NCBI GenBank assembly: GCA_937950565.1 | Contig: CALFCS010000180.1 | Span: forward strand, 1 to 20,049 | Source of the DNA: an uncultured Lachnospiraceae bacterium | GTDB lineage: Bacteria > Bacillota > Clostridia > Lachnospirales > Lachnospiraceae | DNA: 20,049 nucleotides | Reading direction: 5' to 3' | Shown: piece by piece, positions 7,495 to 15,185 of the stretch | How positions within the stretch are numbered: the first letter of the stretch is position 1 | Layout of the letters: the number at the start of each line of letters is the position of its first letter | Position numbers and translations under genes: made by a program | Notes under the pieces: generated by a model | What the model saw: the letters and a program-made list of their open reading frames with translations, nothing else | Told to the model about the DNA's origin: nothing | Database searches by the model: none

Positions 7495-7498
7495 ATAC
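7469..7498 (-). promoter_or_regulatory. Sigma-G-like promoter for spoVT
   Basis: Minus strand GTATA (7494-7498), an 18-base spacer, then AATACTA (7469-7475). The sigma-G pattern recalled from B. subtilis is GHATR, 18 bases, CATHHTA, so every specified position matches except the first base of the -10. spoVT is sigma-G-dependent in Bacillus. The expected start is near 7462, 35 bases before the ATG. Confidence 0.6.
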
Positions 7499-7530
7499 AG
7501 TCAACAGATTATTGAAATAATTTGTTAATT

Positions 7531-8565
7531 CTAATTTTCACTATCCTGTTCGTCTGTCTGCTGCTCGACCTTCATCGTAACTTTCAGATCACCGAAGTTA
7601 ATCTTTTTCCATACATCTTTTTCTACTTTAATATCCGCTTCTTTCTTCCACTTCTCACAGGTCTCCTGATAAAGCTTTGATTTGCGTTCCTGCACAATTG
7701 TTTCTTTCTTTGCATCTGTCGCTTCACGGTCAAGAAGGCTTGTCACCTTTCCCACATAGCATCCTGCTTCTGTCTCTATAACCTCTGTCATTTCTCCTTC
7801 TTTCAAGGCGTCTGCCGCTTTCACCAAATCAGCAGACGGAGTCTGTGACTCGTCGTCAAAGGTTGCCTTCTGTACCTCTACGCCTGCGTTCTTTGCAAGC
7901 TCTGTAAAATCTCCGCCATCTTTTACACCTTTCACAAGTGTCTCTGCCTGGGTTTTCAGCGCTGCTTTCTCTTCATCAGAAAGCTCTGTGGATTCTCCGG
8001 ATTCGTTCGTTGTATTGTATGCAAAGAATACATAATCCATACTCTTCTGTGCCGCTTCATCATCAGACACTTCCGTATCCGCCTCTGCCTGAATTGCTTC
8101 TGCCATCTTCTGCTGGATGGCCATCAGTGTCAGCACTCTCTCTACAACTTCCTTCTCTCCTGAAACAAGCTTCTTATTATCCGACTCATTATTCTCATCA
8201 AACTCTGCAGCCGTGTCTTCAATCACTTTCTTTTCAGCATCTGTCAGAGTTACGTCATAATCATCCATATGCTGTTCCAACAGGACCATGGTTTCCAAAA
8301 ATTCCTGTATAGACTCTTTTACACTTTCTTCATAAGTCTTGCCCTCTTCCGCTTCTTGATTCCACATATCCTCTCCTATATATGCAGAATAATACGTTTC
8401 ATACTGTGCCTGCGAAAATCTTGCGTAAAAGTTAGCCTCTCCGGCTGATATCTTCGTATCCCCCACCGTTATGGCAGTCGCATCATTGTTTATTGAATTA
8501 CAGCCAGTCAGGGCTGTTGCAGCCATGATTCCCGCCAATAAAATTGTCAGTATTCTTTTCTTCAT
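7531..8565 (-). CDS. prsA: PrsA-like extracytoplasmic foldase lipoprotein (peptidyl-prolyl isomerase)
   Basis: 344-residue secreted foldase. The signal peptide MKKRILTILLAGIMAATALTGC ends in the lipobox LTGC with Cys22, so the protein should be anchored to the outer face of the membrane. A SurA/PrsA-like N-terminal helical region follows, then a parvulin-like stretch (from MDYVFFAYNT to ETEAGCYVGKVTSLLDREA) and a charged helical tail. It is expected to help fold proteins leaving the Sec machinery. The isomerase domain is divergent and I could not confirm its active-site residues. The frame opens at 8592, but the ATG at 8565 begins the signal peptide and has AAGGAGG 12 bases upstream, slightly far; the earlier ATG would bury that ribosome site inside the gene. 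It has its own promoter in the 3' end of mfd. Confidence 0.85.
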   Translation of the reverse strand: MKKRILTILLAGIMAATALTGCNSINNDATAITVGDTKISAGEANFYARFSQAQYETYYSAYIGEDMWNQEAEEGKTYEESVKESIQEFLETMVLLEQHMDDYDVTLTDAEKKVIEDTAAEFDENNESDNKKLVSGEKEVVERVLTLMAIQQKMAEAIQAEADTEVSDDEAAQKSMDYVFFAYNTTNESGESTELSDEEKAALKTQAETLVKGVKDGGDFTELAKNAGVEVQKATFDDESQTPSADLVKAADALKEGEMTEVIETEAGCYVGKVTSLLDREATDAKKETIVQERKSKLYQETCEKWKKEADIKVEKDVWKKINFGDLKVTMKVEQQTDEQDSEN

Positions 8566-8602
8566 AATCTTAGATAACCTCCTTAGTACCATTAACCACT
8601 TA

Positions 8603-8631
8603 ATTATACCCTTTTTTTGCTAAGCAATCAA
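8603..8631 (-). promoter_or_regulatory. Sigma-A-type promoter for the prsA-like gene
   Basis: Minus strand TTGATT (8626-8631), a 17-base spacer, then a perfect TATAAT (8603-8608). The -35 lies within the last codons of mfd and the -10 in the 54-base gap before prsA. It should make the foldase gene independent of pth-mfd. Confidence 0.75.
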
Positions 8632-11600
8632 TCCTTTTATTCCAATTAACACTTTTTTCACAACTTCCACCGGATTTTCTGTCTTATTTTTCCGGTTTTT
8701 ATTCTTTTTGCAATAAATAAAACATGGATTTTCTATATCCGCTTTAAATGATAATTCATCTCTGAACTCTCTTAGGAGCCCTGGAATGCGTTCCGGCTTC
8801 ACCTTTGCTTTTTCATACATGGTAAATGTATAAGTCTCCCCTTTTTGCTCAATCGAAGTCACATAGATTTTGTGCGCCAGCGCTTTCAAAGCCGCCACTT
8901 CGAGAAGCATCTCTACTTTCTTTGGATAATCTCCGAAACGGTCAATCAGCTCTTCCGTCATATCTTCCATATCATCCTTCGACTCAATTGCCGCCACTCG
9001 TTTGTAAATATCCAGCTTATGATACTCATTTGGAATATAACTGTCCGGAATATAGGCGTCAATATTCAAATCAATCGTCGTCTGGTAGGTCTCCTCCTCG
9101 CCTTCTCCTTTCAAATGCCGCACCGCTTCATTGAGCATCTTACAGTACAGATCATATCCCACAGCCTCCATATGGCCGTGCTGCTCTGCACCCAGAAGAT
9201 TTCCTGCCCCTCGTATCTCCAGATCACGCATGGCAATTTTGAACCCTGAGCCCAGGTCTGTAAATTCCCTTATAGCAGCAAGACGTTTCTCCGCCACTTC
9301 TTTCAGCATTTTATCACGCCGGTACAAAAGAAACGCATAAGCCATCCTCCCAGAACGTCCCACACGCCCCCGGAGCTGATAAAGCTGGGACAGCCCCAGT
9401 CTGTCTGCATCATGGATAATCATCGTATTTACGTTAGAAATATCAAGCCCGGTCTCAATAATCGTTGTAGATACAAGCACATCAATCTCTCCGTTGATGA
9501 AATCATACATAATCCGCTCTAACTCCCGTTCCCGCATCTGCCCATGAGCATATGCAATGTTTACCTCCGGTACAAGCCTGCGGATTCTTGCCGTTATCTC
9601 TTCGATATCCTCTACCCGGTTATAAACGTAATATACCTGTCCGCCCCGTGCACATTCTCTTTCAATCGCTTCCCGCACCATTTCATCATTATATTCCATC
9701 ACATAAGTCTGAATCGGGAGACGGTCTTCCGGAGCTTCCTCCAACACACTCATATCGCGGATACCAATCAGGCTCATATGGAGAGTTCGCGGAATTGGCG
9801 TTGCTGTCAAAGCAATCACATCCACATTTTCTTTTAACTTCTTTATCTTCTCCTTATGCTGCACGCCAAAGCGCTGCTCCTCATCAATGATCAAAAGCCC
9901 CAGATCTTTAAATTTCATATCATCACTTAATACCCGGTGCGTTCCGATCACAATATCGACAAGTCCCTTTTTCAAGTCTTCCACCGTTTTTTTCTGCTGC
10001 GCAGGCGTACAGAATCTGCACATCAGGTCGACTCTTACCGGAAAATCCTTCATTCTCTGCTGAAAGGTATTATAATGCTGCTGCGCCAGAATCGTTGTCG
10101 GCACAAGGTACACAACCTGCTTGTTCTCCTGCACTGCTTTAAATGCCGCGCGGATGGCGATTTCTGTCTTTCCGTATCCGACATCTCCGCAGATCAGACG
10201 GTCCATAATCTTATTGCTCTGCATATCCCGCTTCACAGCTTCTATGGCAAGAAGCTGGTCTTCCGTCTCCTCAAAAGGAAACATCTCTTCGAATTCCTTC
10301 TGCCAGACGGTATCCTCTCCATACACATAGCCTTCCTGCTTCTGCCTGGCCGCATACAATTCTACCAGATCCTTTGCGATCTCCTTCACTGCCCCGCGGA
10401 CTCTCGTCTTCGTCTTCACCCATTCCTGCGTTCCAAGCTTATTAAGCTTCGGCTTCTTTGCATCTGCATCCGCATATTTCTGAATCAGGTCAAGCTGGGT
10501 TGCCGGAATATACAGATTGCCATTTCCCGCATAAGAGATTTTCATATAGTCTTTGGCAATTTTGTCTACTTCTATCTTTTCAATCCCCTGATAGATTCCA
10601 AGACCATGATTTTCATGTACAACATAATCTCCGGGTTTCAATTCAGAAAAACTCTGAATCTTTCTTCCTTCATATGTTTTCCGTTTCTTTTTCTTCTTCG
10701 TCTTTCCAAAAATATCTGTCTCTGAAATAACTACAAATTTAAGAAGCGGATATTCATATCCTTCCGCCACATGCCCATATGCAGTCATAATTTCACCCGG
10801 CTGCACGGTGCGTTCCATATCTTCACTATAAAAACTGCTCAGATTATAATCCCTCAAATCTTCCGCCAGACGTCTGGCACGGGTGCGGGAGCCAGACAGA
10901 AGAACGACCCGGCTTCCCTTTCTCTTTAACCGCTTTAAGTCCTGCGTCAGAAGCTCGAAACTGCGGTTATAGGACTGCACGCTCTTCGTCTGAAGACTGT
11001 AAGAGGCACGGACATCAAATCCTTTGCACTGCATTTCCAGAGACATAAAACCAATACTGGAATATTGATTCATTCTCTTTTGAATTTCCCGTGTCGCATA
11101 AAGCTTCGCTTCCACGTCAGAAACAGCAAATCCCTCTTCCATACGCCTCTTCTGCGCTTCCATAAATTCTTCTTCGACCGCCTGTCCTTTTTCCGTCAGG
11201 CGAATCGGCTCATCCAGCAAAAGCAGCGTATCTTCTATCGGAAAATAATCCAAAAAGGAGACTCTCTTTTCCTCCTCTTCCGGGAATTCTGTCGCCGGAT
11301 AAATCAAAATATCTTCCAGATTCTCAATCGAGCGCTGTGTCTCCACATCAAAGGTCCTTATCGAATCCACCTCATCCCCCCACAGCTCTATCCGGATGGG
11401 AAGCTCCTCTGTAAGAGGATAAATATCAAGAATTCCACCTCTTACCGCAAACTGTCCGGGAGCGTTTACTTCCACCTCCCTGACATATCCGATTCGCGCA
11501 AGTTTTACCGCCGTTTCAGTCATATCAAGAACCGTATCACCGGAAATATAAATCCTTCTTTTCTCTATTTCCTCCTTGGGAAGCAATGAATCCATAAACG

Positions 11601-11964
11601 CATCAAAACCTGTAATGATTGTCAGAGACTTCCCCGACAGCACAGCTTTCACCGCCTCCATACGCTGTTTTAACAGCTCCTTACTTCTAAGGTCCGCCTG
11701 ATAAAATAACAAATCCTTTGCCGGATACAGATAGGTCTCAGGAGACAGAAACCGATATTCCTCATAAATCTGTTTTACCTTTGACTCACTTGAACAAACG
11801 ATGACTTTGTAAAAACAGCCATCGCCCAGAGCATACATCATATGTGTTTTCTGAGAATTCACACATCCGGACAGCCGAATCATTCCGGGCGCTTTTCTCC
11901 TCTCCTGTACAATCTTATCATATTCCGCCAGTTCCTTAAGCGGAGCAGTCAAAGCCTGCATCAT
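8620..11964 (-). CDS. mfd: Transcription-repair coupling factor Mfd
   Basis: 1114-residue ATP-driven DNA translocase that displaces stalled RNA polymerase and recruits UvrA to damage. The N-terminal third is the UvrB-like domain (RLSGCVNSQKTHMMYALGD, GGILDIYP). A RNA-polymerase-interacting domain follows (LKPGDYVVHENHGLGIYQGI). The helicase core shows Walker A GDVGYGKTEIA, Walker B DEEQRFG, TATPIPRT, and the downstream RGRVGRSGRMAYAFLLY and GAGNLLGAEQHGHM motifs; a TRCF domain follows. The length fits the family. The first ATG of ATGATG is used; it overlaps the pth stop (ATGA), with GGAGG about 7 bases upstream inside pth, so translation is probably coupled. The pth-mfd pairing is conserved in Firmicutes. 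Confidence 0.97.
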   Translation of the reverse strand: MMQALTAPLKELAEYDKIVQERRKAPGMIRLSGCVNSQKTHMMYALGDGCFYKVIVCSSESKVKQIYEEYRFLSPETYLYPAKDLLFYQADLRSKELLKQRMEAVKAVLSGKSLTIITGFDAFMDSLLPKEEIEKRRIYISGDTVLDMTETAVKLARIGYVREVEVNAPGQFAVRGGILDIYPLTEELPIRIELWGDEVDSIRTFDVETQRSIENLEDILIYPATEFPEEEEKRVSFLDYFPIEDTLLLLDEPIRLTEKGQAVEEEFMEAQKRRMEEGFAVSDVEAKLYATREIQKRMNQYSSIGFMSLEMQCKGFDVRASYSLQTKSVQSYNRSFELLTQDLKRLKRKGSRVVLLSGSRTRARRLAEDLRDYNLSSFYSEDMERTVQPGEIMTAYGHVAEGYEYPLLKFVVISETDIFGKTKKKKKRKTYEGRKIQSFSELKPGDYVVHENHGLGIYQGIEKIEVDKIAKDYMKISYAGNGNLYIPATQLDLIQKYADADAKKPKLNKLGTQEWVKTKTRVRGAVKEIAKDLVELYAARQKQEGYVYGEDTVWQKEFEEMFPFEETEDQLLAIEAVKRDMQSNKIMDRLICGDVGYGKTEIAIRAAFKAVQENKQVVYLVPTTILAQQHYNTFQQRMKDFPVRVDLMCRFCTPAQQKKTVEDLKKGLVDIVIGTHRVLSDDMKFKDLGLLIIDEEQRFGVQHKEKIKKLKENVDVIALTATPIPRTLHMSLIGIRDMSVLEEAPEDRLPIQTYVMEYNDEMVREAIERECARGGQVYYVYNRVEDIEEITARIRRLVPEVNIAYAHGQMRERELERIMYDFINGEIDVLVSTTIIETGLDISNVNTMIIHDADRLGLSQLYQLRGRVGRSGRMAYAFLLYRRDKMLKEVAEKRLAAIREFTDLGSGFKIAMRDLEIRGAGNLLGAEQHGHMEAVGYDLYCKMLNEAVRHLKGEGEEETYQTTIDLNIDAYIPDSYIPNEYHKLDIYKRVAAIESKDDMEDMTEELIDRFGDYPKKVEMLLEVAALKALAHKIYVTSIEQKGETYTFTMYEKAKVKPERIPGLLREFRDELSFKADIENPCFIYCKKNKNRKNKTENPVEVVKKVLIGIKGLIA

Positions 11965-12551
11965 TTCAATTCCTCCGTAAGCTTCACTTTTCTGTTATAC
12001 GCATTCATAGCCGCATCAATCTCTCCATTTACAATCTTCACGGCTGCCCGTGCGGCATCCTCGTATGCGTCCTCCACAAGCGCTCTCTCACCCTTCGAAA
12101 ATCTGCTGAGCACATAGTCCGCAAGATCATAATGCTTTGGTTTCTCTCCGATTCCCACCTTAATCCTGGGGAACACATCCGTCCCAAGATTCGCAATGAT
12201 ATTTTTCATCCCGTTATGTCCGCCTGCGCTTCCTTTCTTGCGGATACGGATCTGCCCCGGATTCAGGCTGATATCATCATAGACAACAAGTAATTCTTCC
12301 TCCGGATTGATTTTATAATAATCAACGATCCCACGAATGCTCTCCCCGCTCAAATTCATATATGTCTGCGGCTTTACCAGAATCACCTTCTGCCCTTCTA
12401 TGATTCCTTTACCGATATATGCCCTGCATTTTCTCGCATCTACCGTTATATTATATTGCTCTGCCAGTACATCTATCACATCAAATCCCACATTATGTCT
12501 GGTCCCCTCATACCTGGATGAAGGGTTGCCAAGCCCTGCTATTATATACAT
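11961..12551 (-). CDS. pth: Peptidyl-tRNA hydrolase
   Basis: 196-residue enzyme that frees tRNA from peptidyl-tRNAs dropped by stalled ribosomes. The N-terminal signature GLGNPSSRYEGTRHNVGF is complete, with Asn9 and the catalytic His19 (equivalents of E. coli Asn10 and His20). The VVYDDISLNPGQIRIRKKGSAGGHNGMKNI segment holds the catalytic aspartate and the tRNA-binding loop. The ATG at 12551 has GAGGTG 7-8 bases upstream. It is the first gene of the long leftward series and overlaps mfd by 4 bases. The 117-base gap to the divergent gene at 12669 must hold its promoter, but the best match on this strand (TGAAAA, 18 bases, TATATT) is weak. Confidence 0.97.
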   Translation of the reverse strand: MYIIAGLGNPSSRYEGTRHNVGFDVIDVLAEQYNITVDARKCRAYIGKGIIEGQKVILVKPQTYMNLSGESIRGIVDYYKINPEEELLVVYDDISLNPGQIRIRKKGSAGGHNGMKNIIANLGTDVFPRIKVGIGEKPKHYDLADYVLSRFSKGERALVEDAYEDAARAAVKIVNGEIDAAMNAYNRKVKLTEELK

Positions 12552-12604
12552 TTTCTGTCACCTCTTCATTTTCTTCTATCCATTCTACAAGAATATACGC
12601 ATAT

Positions 12605-12632
12605 TTTCCACTCTTTTTTCATACATTATAAA
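12605..12632 (+). promoter_or_regulatory. Possible promoter for the FMN_bind-like gene
   Basis: TTTCCA (12605-12610), a 16-base spacer, then TATAAA (12627-12632), 36 bases before the ATG, in the divergent gap shared with pth. Matches are moderate (4 of 6 and 5 of 6) and the spacing slightly short. Confidence 0.4.
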
Positions 12633-12668
12633 GAACCAAAGCACAAGAACTATCAGGAGGAGGACACT

Positions 12669-13103
12669 ATGAGTTCCAAAACAAAAATCGTTGTACTTCA
12701 TATGAAAGAAATTATTTATACGGCCATCTTTGCCGTGTTAGCAATAGTATTAATCTTATTACTGTCATTTATGTTTTTTTCCGGTCATAACAAAAAGGAG
12801 GAGGCAAGCCCCACCTACATCCCCGGAGTATACACTTCATCCATGACCCTGAATAATTCTTCCCTGGAGGTAGAGGTCACGGTAGATGAAACACACATTA
12901 ATTCCATCCGTTTCTCCAACCTGGATGAAACTGTTACAACCATGTATCCGCTGATACAGCCTGCAATCGAAAATATCGCAGAACAGGTTTATGCCAAACA
13001 GTCCCTGGAAGGAATCGAATACTCCGGCGACAATTCCTACACCTCACAAATTATTATCAATGCGATAAATGAAGCATTAAAAAAAGCCGTAACTAAAAAG
13101 TAG
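12669..13103 (+). CDS. Membrane-anchored FMN_bind-like protein
   Basis: 144 residues: a short cytoplasmic start, one membrane segment at about 14-37, a linker, then a small outward-facing domain at about 50-140. That domain has the layout of FMN_bind domains: PGVYTSSM, then LEVEVTVDETHINSIRFSN, DETVTTMYPLI, and a C-terminal YTSQIIINAINEAL helix. In flavinylated members the helix is preceded by an SGAT-type motif whose threonine takes FMN. Here the region reads SGDNSYTS (119-126), so covalent flavin is doubtful, and this may be a structural or ligand-binding derivative. Excellent ribosome site AGGAGGAGG before ATG. It is a single-gene unit that converges on the 13126-13389 gene and shares a bidirectional terminator with it. 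Family assignment is by pattern only. Confidence 0.7.
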   Translation: MSSKTKIVVLHMKEIIYTAIFAVLAIVLILLLSFMFFSGHNKKEEASPTYIPGVYTSSMTLNNSSLEVEVTVDETHINSIRFSNLDETVTTMYPLIQPAIENIAEQVYAKQSLEGIEYSGDNSYTSQIIINAINEALKKAVTKK

Positions 13104-13118
13104 TTATGGCTTTATTTT
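13079..13118. terminator. Bidirectional terminator between convergent genes
   Basis: Arms 13083-13094 (AAAGCCGTAACT) and 13102-13113 (AGTTATGGCTTT) pair with one mismatch that is G-U in plus-strand RNA. Plus-strand transcripts end in TTTATTTTAT; minus-strand transcripts end in TTTTTTT (13079-13085). The hairpin includes the stop codon of the FMN_bind-like gene (13101-13103) and so serves both converging units. Confidence 0.8.
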
Positions 13119-13125
13119 ATGTAAT

Positions 13126-13389
13126 TTATCCTTCTACAATCAGATATCTTCCACCTGGAATGACGAATACTTCTGACGCCTCTTCCAGCTCTTCATCAGA
13201 CATTCCCGTTGCGTCCAGCCCTTCCTCTTCAAAAAACTGCCGTACCTCATCAATGCTGTCTACGACAACTGCCATACAGTCTTCCAGAAATGCTTCTGCT
13301 TCCTCTATGGTCTCGGCAACAGGCTCGTCAAACAGTCTGGACTGTTGCTTCAGAAAAGCCTTGAGACACTCCTCATCATACTCATACAT
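13126..13389 (-). CDS. Small, very acidic conserved protein of unknown function
   Basis: 87 residues with no family I can name with confidence. It is strikingly acidic: by hand count 26 Asp/Glu against 5 Lys/Arg. No membrane segment or signal peptide is visible; one long helix-rich acidic body is followed by a C-terminal beta-like ending VFVIPGGRYLIVEG. The similarly worded EVFVIPGGRYLIVEG end looks conserved in related gut Clostridia, from memory only. The ATG at 13389 lies 2 bases after the stop of the HAD phosphatase gene, and its GGAGGTG ribosome site is inside that gene's last codons, so the two are translationally coupled. That linkage and the good ribosome site argue that it is a real gene. 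A role with the phosphatase is possible but unproven. Confidence 0.8.
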   Translation of the reverse strand: MYEYDEECLKAFLKQQSRLFDEPVAETIEEAEAFLEDCMAVVVDSIDEVRQFFEEEGLDATGMSDEELEEASEVFVIPGGRYLIVEG

Positions 13390-13391
13390 TG

Positions 13392-14060
13392 CTAACGCAC
13401 ACCTCCTTCTTTCATATATTGCAGCAGCTCAACCGCTTTATCTATTATATATTCAGCGCCAGCTGCTTTTAATTCTTCTTTTGTACGAAATCCCCATGAA
13501 ACAGAGATTGTTTTTATTCCGGCATTCTTCCCGGCTACAACATCCACTTCCGAGTCGCCAACATACAGGCACTCCTCTCTGGAAACATCAAATCTTTCCA
13601 TAATCCGTTCAAATGCTGCCGGATCCGGCTTTCTGGGAATCGTTTCTTTCTGCCCCTGCACATATGCAAACGTATCGGCGCCAAACATAGCGTTTACTAC
13701 CTTTTCCGTCTGCCTGTGCGGTTTATTTGACAGTACTGCAAGCTTTATGCCCGCCTGATTCATCCCATCCAGCACATCGTGGATACCGTCATATGAACGG
13801 ATACCATAAGTACAGTTTTTATCAAAAATATCCCCATACACTTCCATGCCTTCTTCAATCCGGGAAATATTTTCCGGTCCTGATGCTGTAAGCGCCTTCT
13901 CCATCAGACGTCTCGCACCATTTCCCACAAAGCTGATACACTGCTCTTCTGTAATCGGCGGAAGTTCCATCCTTGCAAGTGTCTGCTCCACCGAGCGGAC
14001 AAGAGACTGCCTGGTATCTCCTAATGTACCATCAAGATCAAATATACATACTTTAACCAT
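13392..14060 (-). CDS. HAD-superfamily phosphatase, phosphoglycolate phosphatase/PpaX-like
   Basis: 222-residue soluble phosphatase. HAD motif I is DLDGTLGDT, with nucleophile Asp8 and acid/base Asp10; motif II is LAVLSNKPHRQ; the lysine segment is PRKPDPAAFE; motif IV is YVGDSEVDVVAGKNAG. A helical cap domain lies after motif I. The closest characterised groups are phosphoglycolate phosphatase (Gph) and pyrophosphatase PpaX; the sequence alone does not fix the substrate. The open frame extends upstream to 14138, but the ATG at 14060 has GGGAG 8 bases upstream and places motif I at the usual distance, so I use it. First gene of a two-gene unit with the acidic protein downstream; a promoter is visible at 14095-14123. 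Confidence 0.9.
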   Translation of the reverse strand: MVKVCIFDLDGTLGDTRQSLVRSVEQTLARMELPPITEEQCISFVGNGARRLMEKALTASGPENISRIEEGMEVYGDIFDKNCTYGIRSYDGIHDVLDGMNQAGIKLAVLSNKPHRQTEKVVNAMFGADTFAYVQGQKETIPRKPDPAAFERIMERFDVSREECLYVGDSEVDVVAGKNAGIKTISVSWGFRTKEELKAAGAEYIIDKAVELLQYMKEGGVR

Positions 14061-14094
14061 GTATCTGTCTCCCATATACTGTAATTCATTCCTA

Positions 14095-14123
14095 ATAATA
14101 ATATGAACATGTAGAAATTGCAA
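14095..14123 (-). promoter_or_regulatory. Promoter for the HAD phosphatase unit
   Basis: Minus strand TTGCAA (14118-14123), a 17-base spacer, then TATTAT (14095-14100), 35 bases before the chosen ATG. A TTGACA about 15 bases further upstream has only a poor -10 (TCTACA) at the right distance, so I prefer this pair. Confidence 0.5.
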
Positions 14124-14244
14124 GAGGAAGCATGTCAAGGGCTAAAACTTTTTTTATTTCCCGGAAGATAGAATAACAGCGGTGCATATGGAGAATCATT
14201 TTATTAGATAAGAAATACAAAGTTCATCAGAGGAGGTTCTTACC

Positions 14245-15021
14245 ATGGCACAGGGAAAAGTTGAAATATGCGGAGTAAATACATCAAAGCTTCCAATCCT
14301 GAAAGAAGCGGAAAAGGAGGCTTTATTTGCAAGAATTAAAGCAGGCGACGAACAGGCAAAAGAAGAATATATCAAAGGAAACCTGAGACTGGTCTTAAGC
14401 GTCATAAAACGCTTCGGAAACAATAATGAAAATCCGGATGACTTATTCCAGATTGGATGCATCGGACTGATTAAAGCAATCAACAACTTCAACACGGAAC
14501 TGGATGTAAAGTTCTCCACTTATGCGGTTCCGATGATCATCGGCGAAATAAGACGCTATCTGCGGGACAACAACTCCATCCGCGTAAGCCGCTCCTTAAG
14601 AGATACCGCATATAAGGCAATCTATGCAAAAGAAAATTATGTAAAACGGAACATGAAGGAACCCACCGTACAGGAAATCGCCGAAGAAATCGGAATTTCC
14701 AAAGAAGACGTTGTATTTGCCCTGGACGCAATCCAGGCGCCTATGAGCCTGCAGGAGCCCGTATATAACGATGGCGGGGACGCCCTCTATGTTATGGACC
14801 AAATCAGTGATACCAAGAATAAAGAAGAAAAATGGGTGGAGCACCTGTCCCTACAGGCCGCAATGCAGCATCTGAATGAACGGGAACGGCATATTATTAC
14901 GCTCCGCTTCTTCGAAGGCAAGACACAGATGGAAGTAGCCGAATACGTAGGCATCTCCCAGGCGCAGGTAAGCCGCCTGGAAAAAAATGCCCTGCGGGTT
15001 ATGAAGCAGTATTTGTCATAA
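14245..15021 (+). CDS. sigG: Forespore RNA polymerase sigma factor SigG
   Basis: 258 residues, the normal length for sigma-G, which drives late gene expression in the forespore. The N-terminal tag KVEICGVNTSKLPIL is typical of SigG. Region 2 is NLRLVLSVIKRF, then DLFQIGCIGLIKAI and FSTYAVPMIIGEIRRYLRD; region 3 is EPTVQEIAEEIGIS; the region 4 helix-turn-helix is TQMEVAEYVGISQAQVSRLEK. The ATG at 14245 has AGAGGAGGT about 8 bases upstream. Unlike the usual spoIIGA-sigE-sigG run, this gene is inverted relative to sigE and about 4.2 kb away. A sigma-G-type -10 (CATTTTA, 14197-14203) is present upstream, but without a well-spaced -35, so its promoter is unresolved. By eye, the residue aligned to B. 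subtilis Asn45 is Lys44. Confidence 0.97.
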   Translation: MAQGKVEICGVNTSKLPILKEAEKEALFARIKAGDEQAKEEYIKGNLRLVLSVIKRFGNNNENPDDLFQIGCIGLIKAINNFNTELDVKFSTYAVPMIIGEIRRYLRDNNSIRVSRSLRDTAYKAIYAKENYVKRNMKEPTVQEIAEEIGISKEDVVFALDAIQAPMSLQEPVYNDGGDALYVMDQISDTKNKEEKWVEHLSLQAAMQHLNERERHIITLRFFEGKTQMEVAEYVGISQAQVSRLEKNALRVMKQYLS

Positions 15022-15031
15022 TAATACGGAG

Positions 15032-15058
15032 CCGGCTAATCATTCATTGATTAGCCGG
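15032..15058 (+). terminator. Perfect hairpin after sigG
   Basis: CCGGCTAATCA (15032-15042) and TGATTAGCCGG (15048-15058) pair perfectly over 11 bases with loop TTCAT, 10 bases after the sigG stop. The following sequence is TCTCTCAC rather than a clean T run; TTTTTT comes only at 15079. Probably the sigG transcript end, but a weak one by the U-tract rule. Confidence 0.55.
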
Positions 15059-15105
15059 TCTCTCACAACACCACTACATTTTTTAATCATTTTTCTTTCT
15101 CTCCG

Positions 15106-15134
15106 TTTACTTTTCTCCTAGAATTAGATATAAT
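15106..15134 (+). promoter_or_regulatory. Promoter for the AbrB/PIN module
   Basis: TTTACT (15106-15111), a 17-base spacer, then a perfect TATAAT (15129-15134), 51 bases before the antitoxin ATG. The leader contains a loose palindrome (CTTT..AAAG around 15155-15176) that could be an autoregulatory operator. Confidence 0.65.
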
Positions 15135-15185
15135 AAAATCAACCTCAAGTTTTCTTTAGATTTCAAGAATAGAAAGGATGATTTT

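Noticed and set aside
7469..7504. TTGACT (minus strand, 7499-7504) as a sigma-A -35 for spoVT
   Set aside because: At 17 bases the -10 would be TTTGCA, which is poor; the better TACTAT is 25 bases away. The sigma-G-like reading fits both boxes and the biology.
9937..10725. Rightward 262-codon open frame inside mfd
   Set aside because: Antisense to the Mfd RNA-polymerase-binding and helicase regions. The composition is typical of antisense frames and no initiation signal was seen.
12552..12668. A defined promoter for pth
   Set aside because: The best minus-strand candidate (TGAAAA, 18 bases, TATATT) matches too poorly to call.
14139..14244. A sigma-F or sigma-G promoter for sigG
   Set aside because: CATTTTA (14197-14203) matches a sigma-G -10, but the nearest -35-like boxes (GAATA at about 21 bases, GCATA at 8) are badly spaced. 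No sigma-F GG-type -10 was found. I do not call it.
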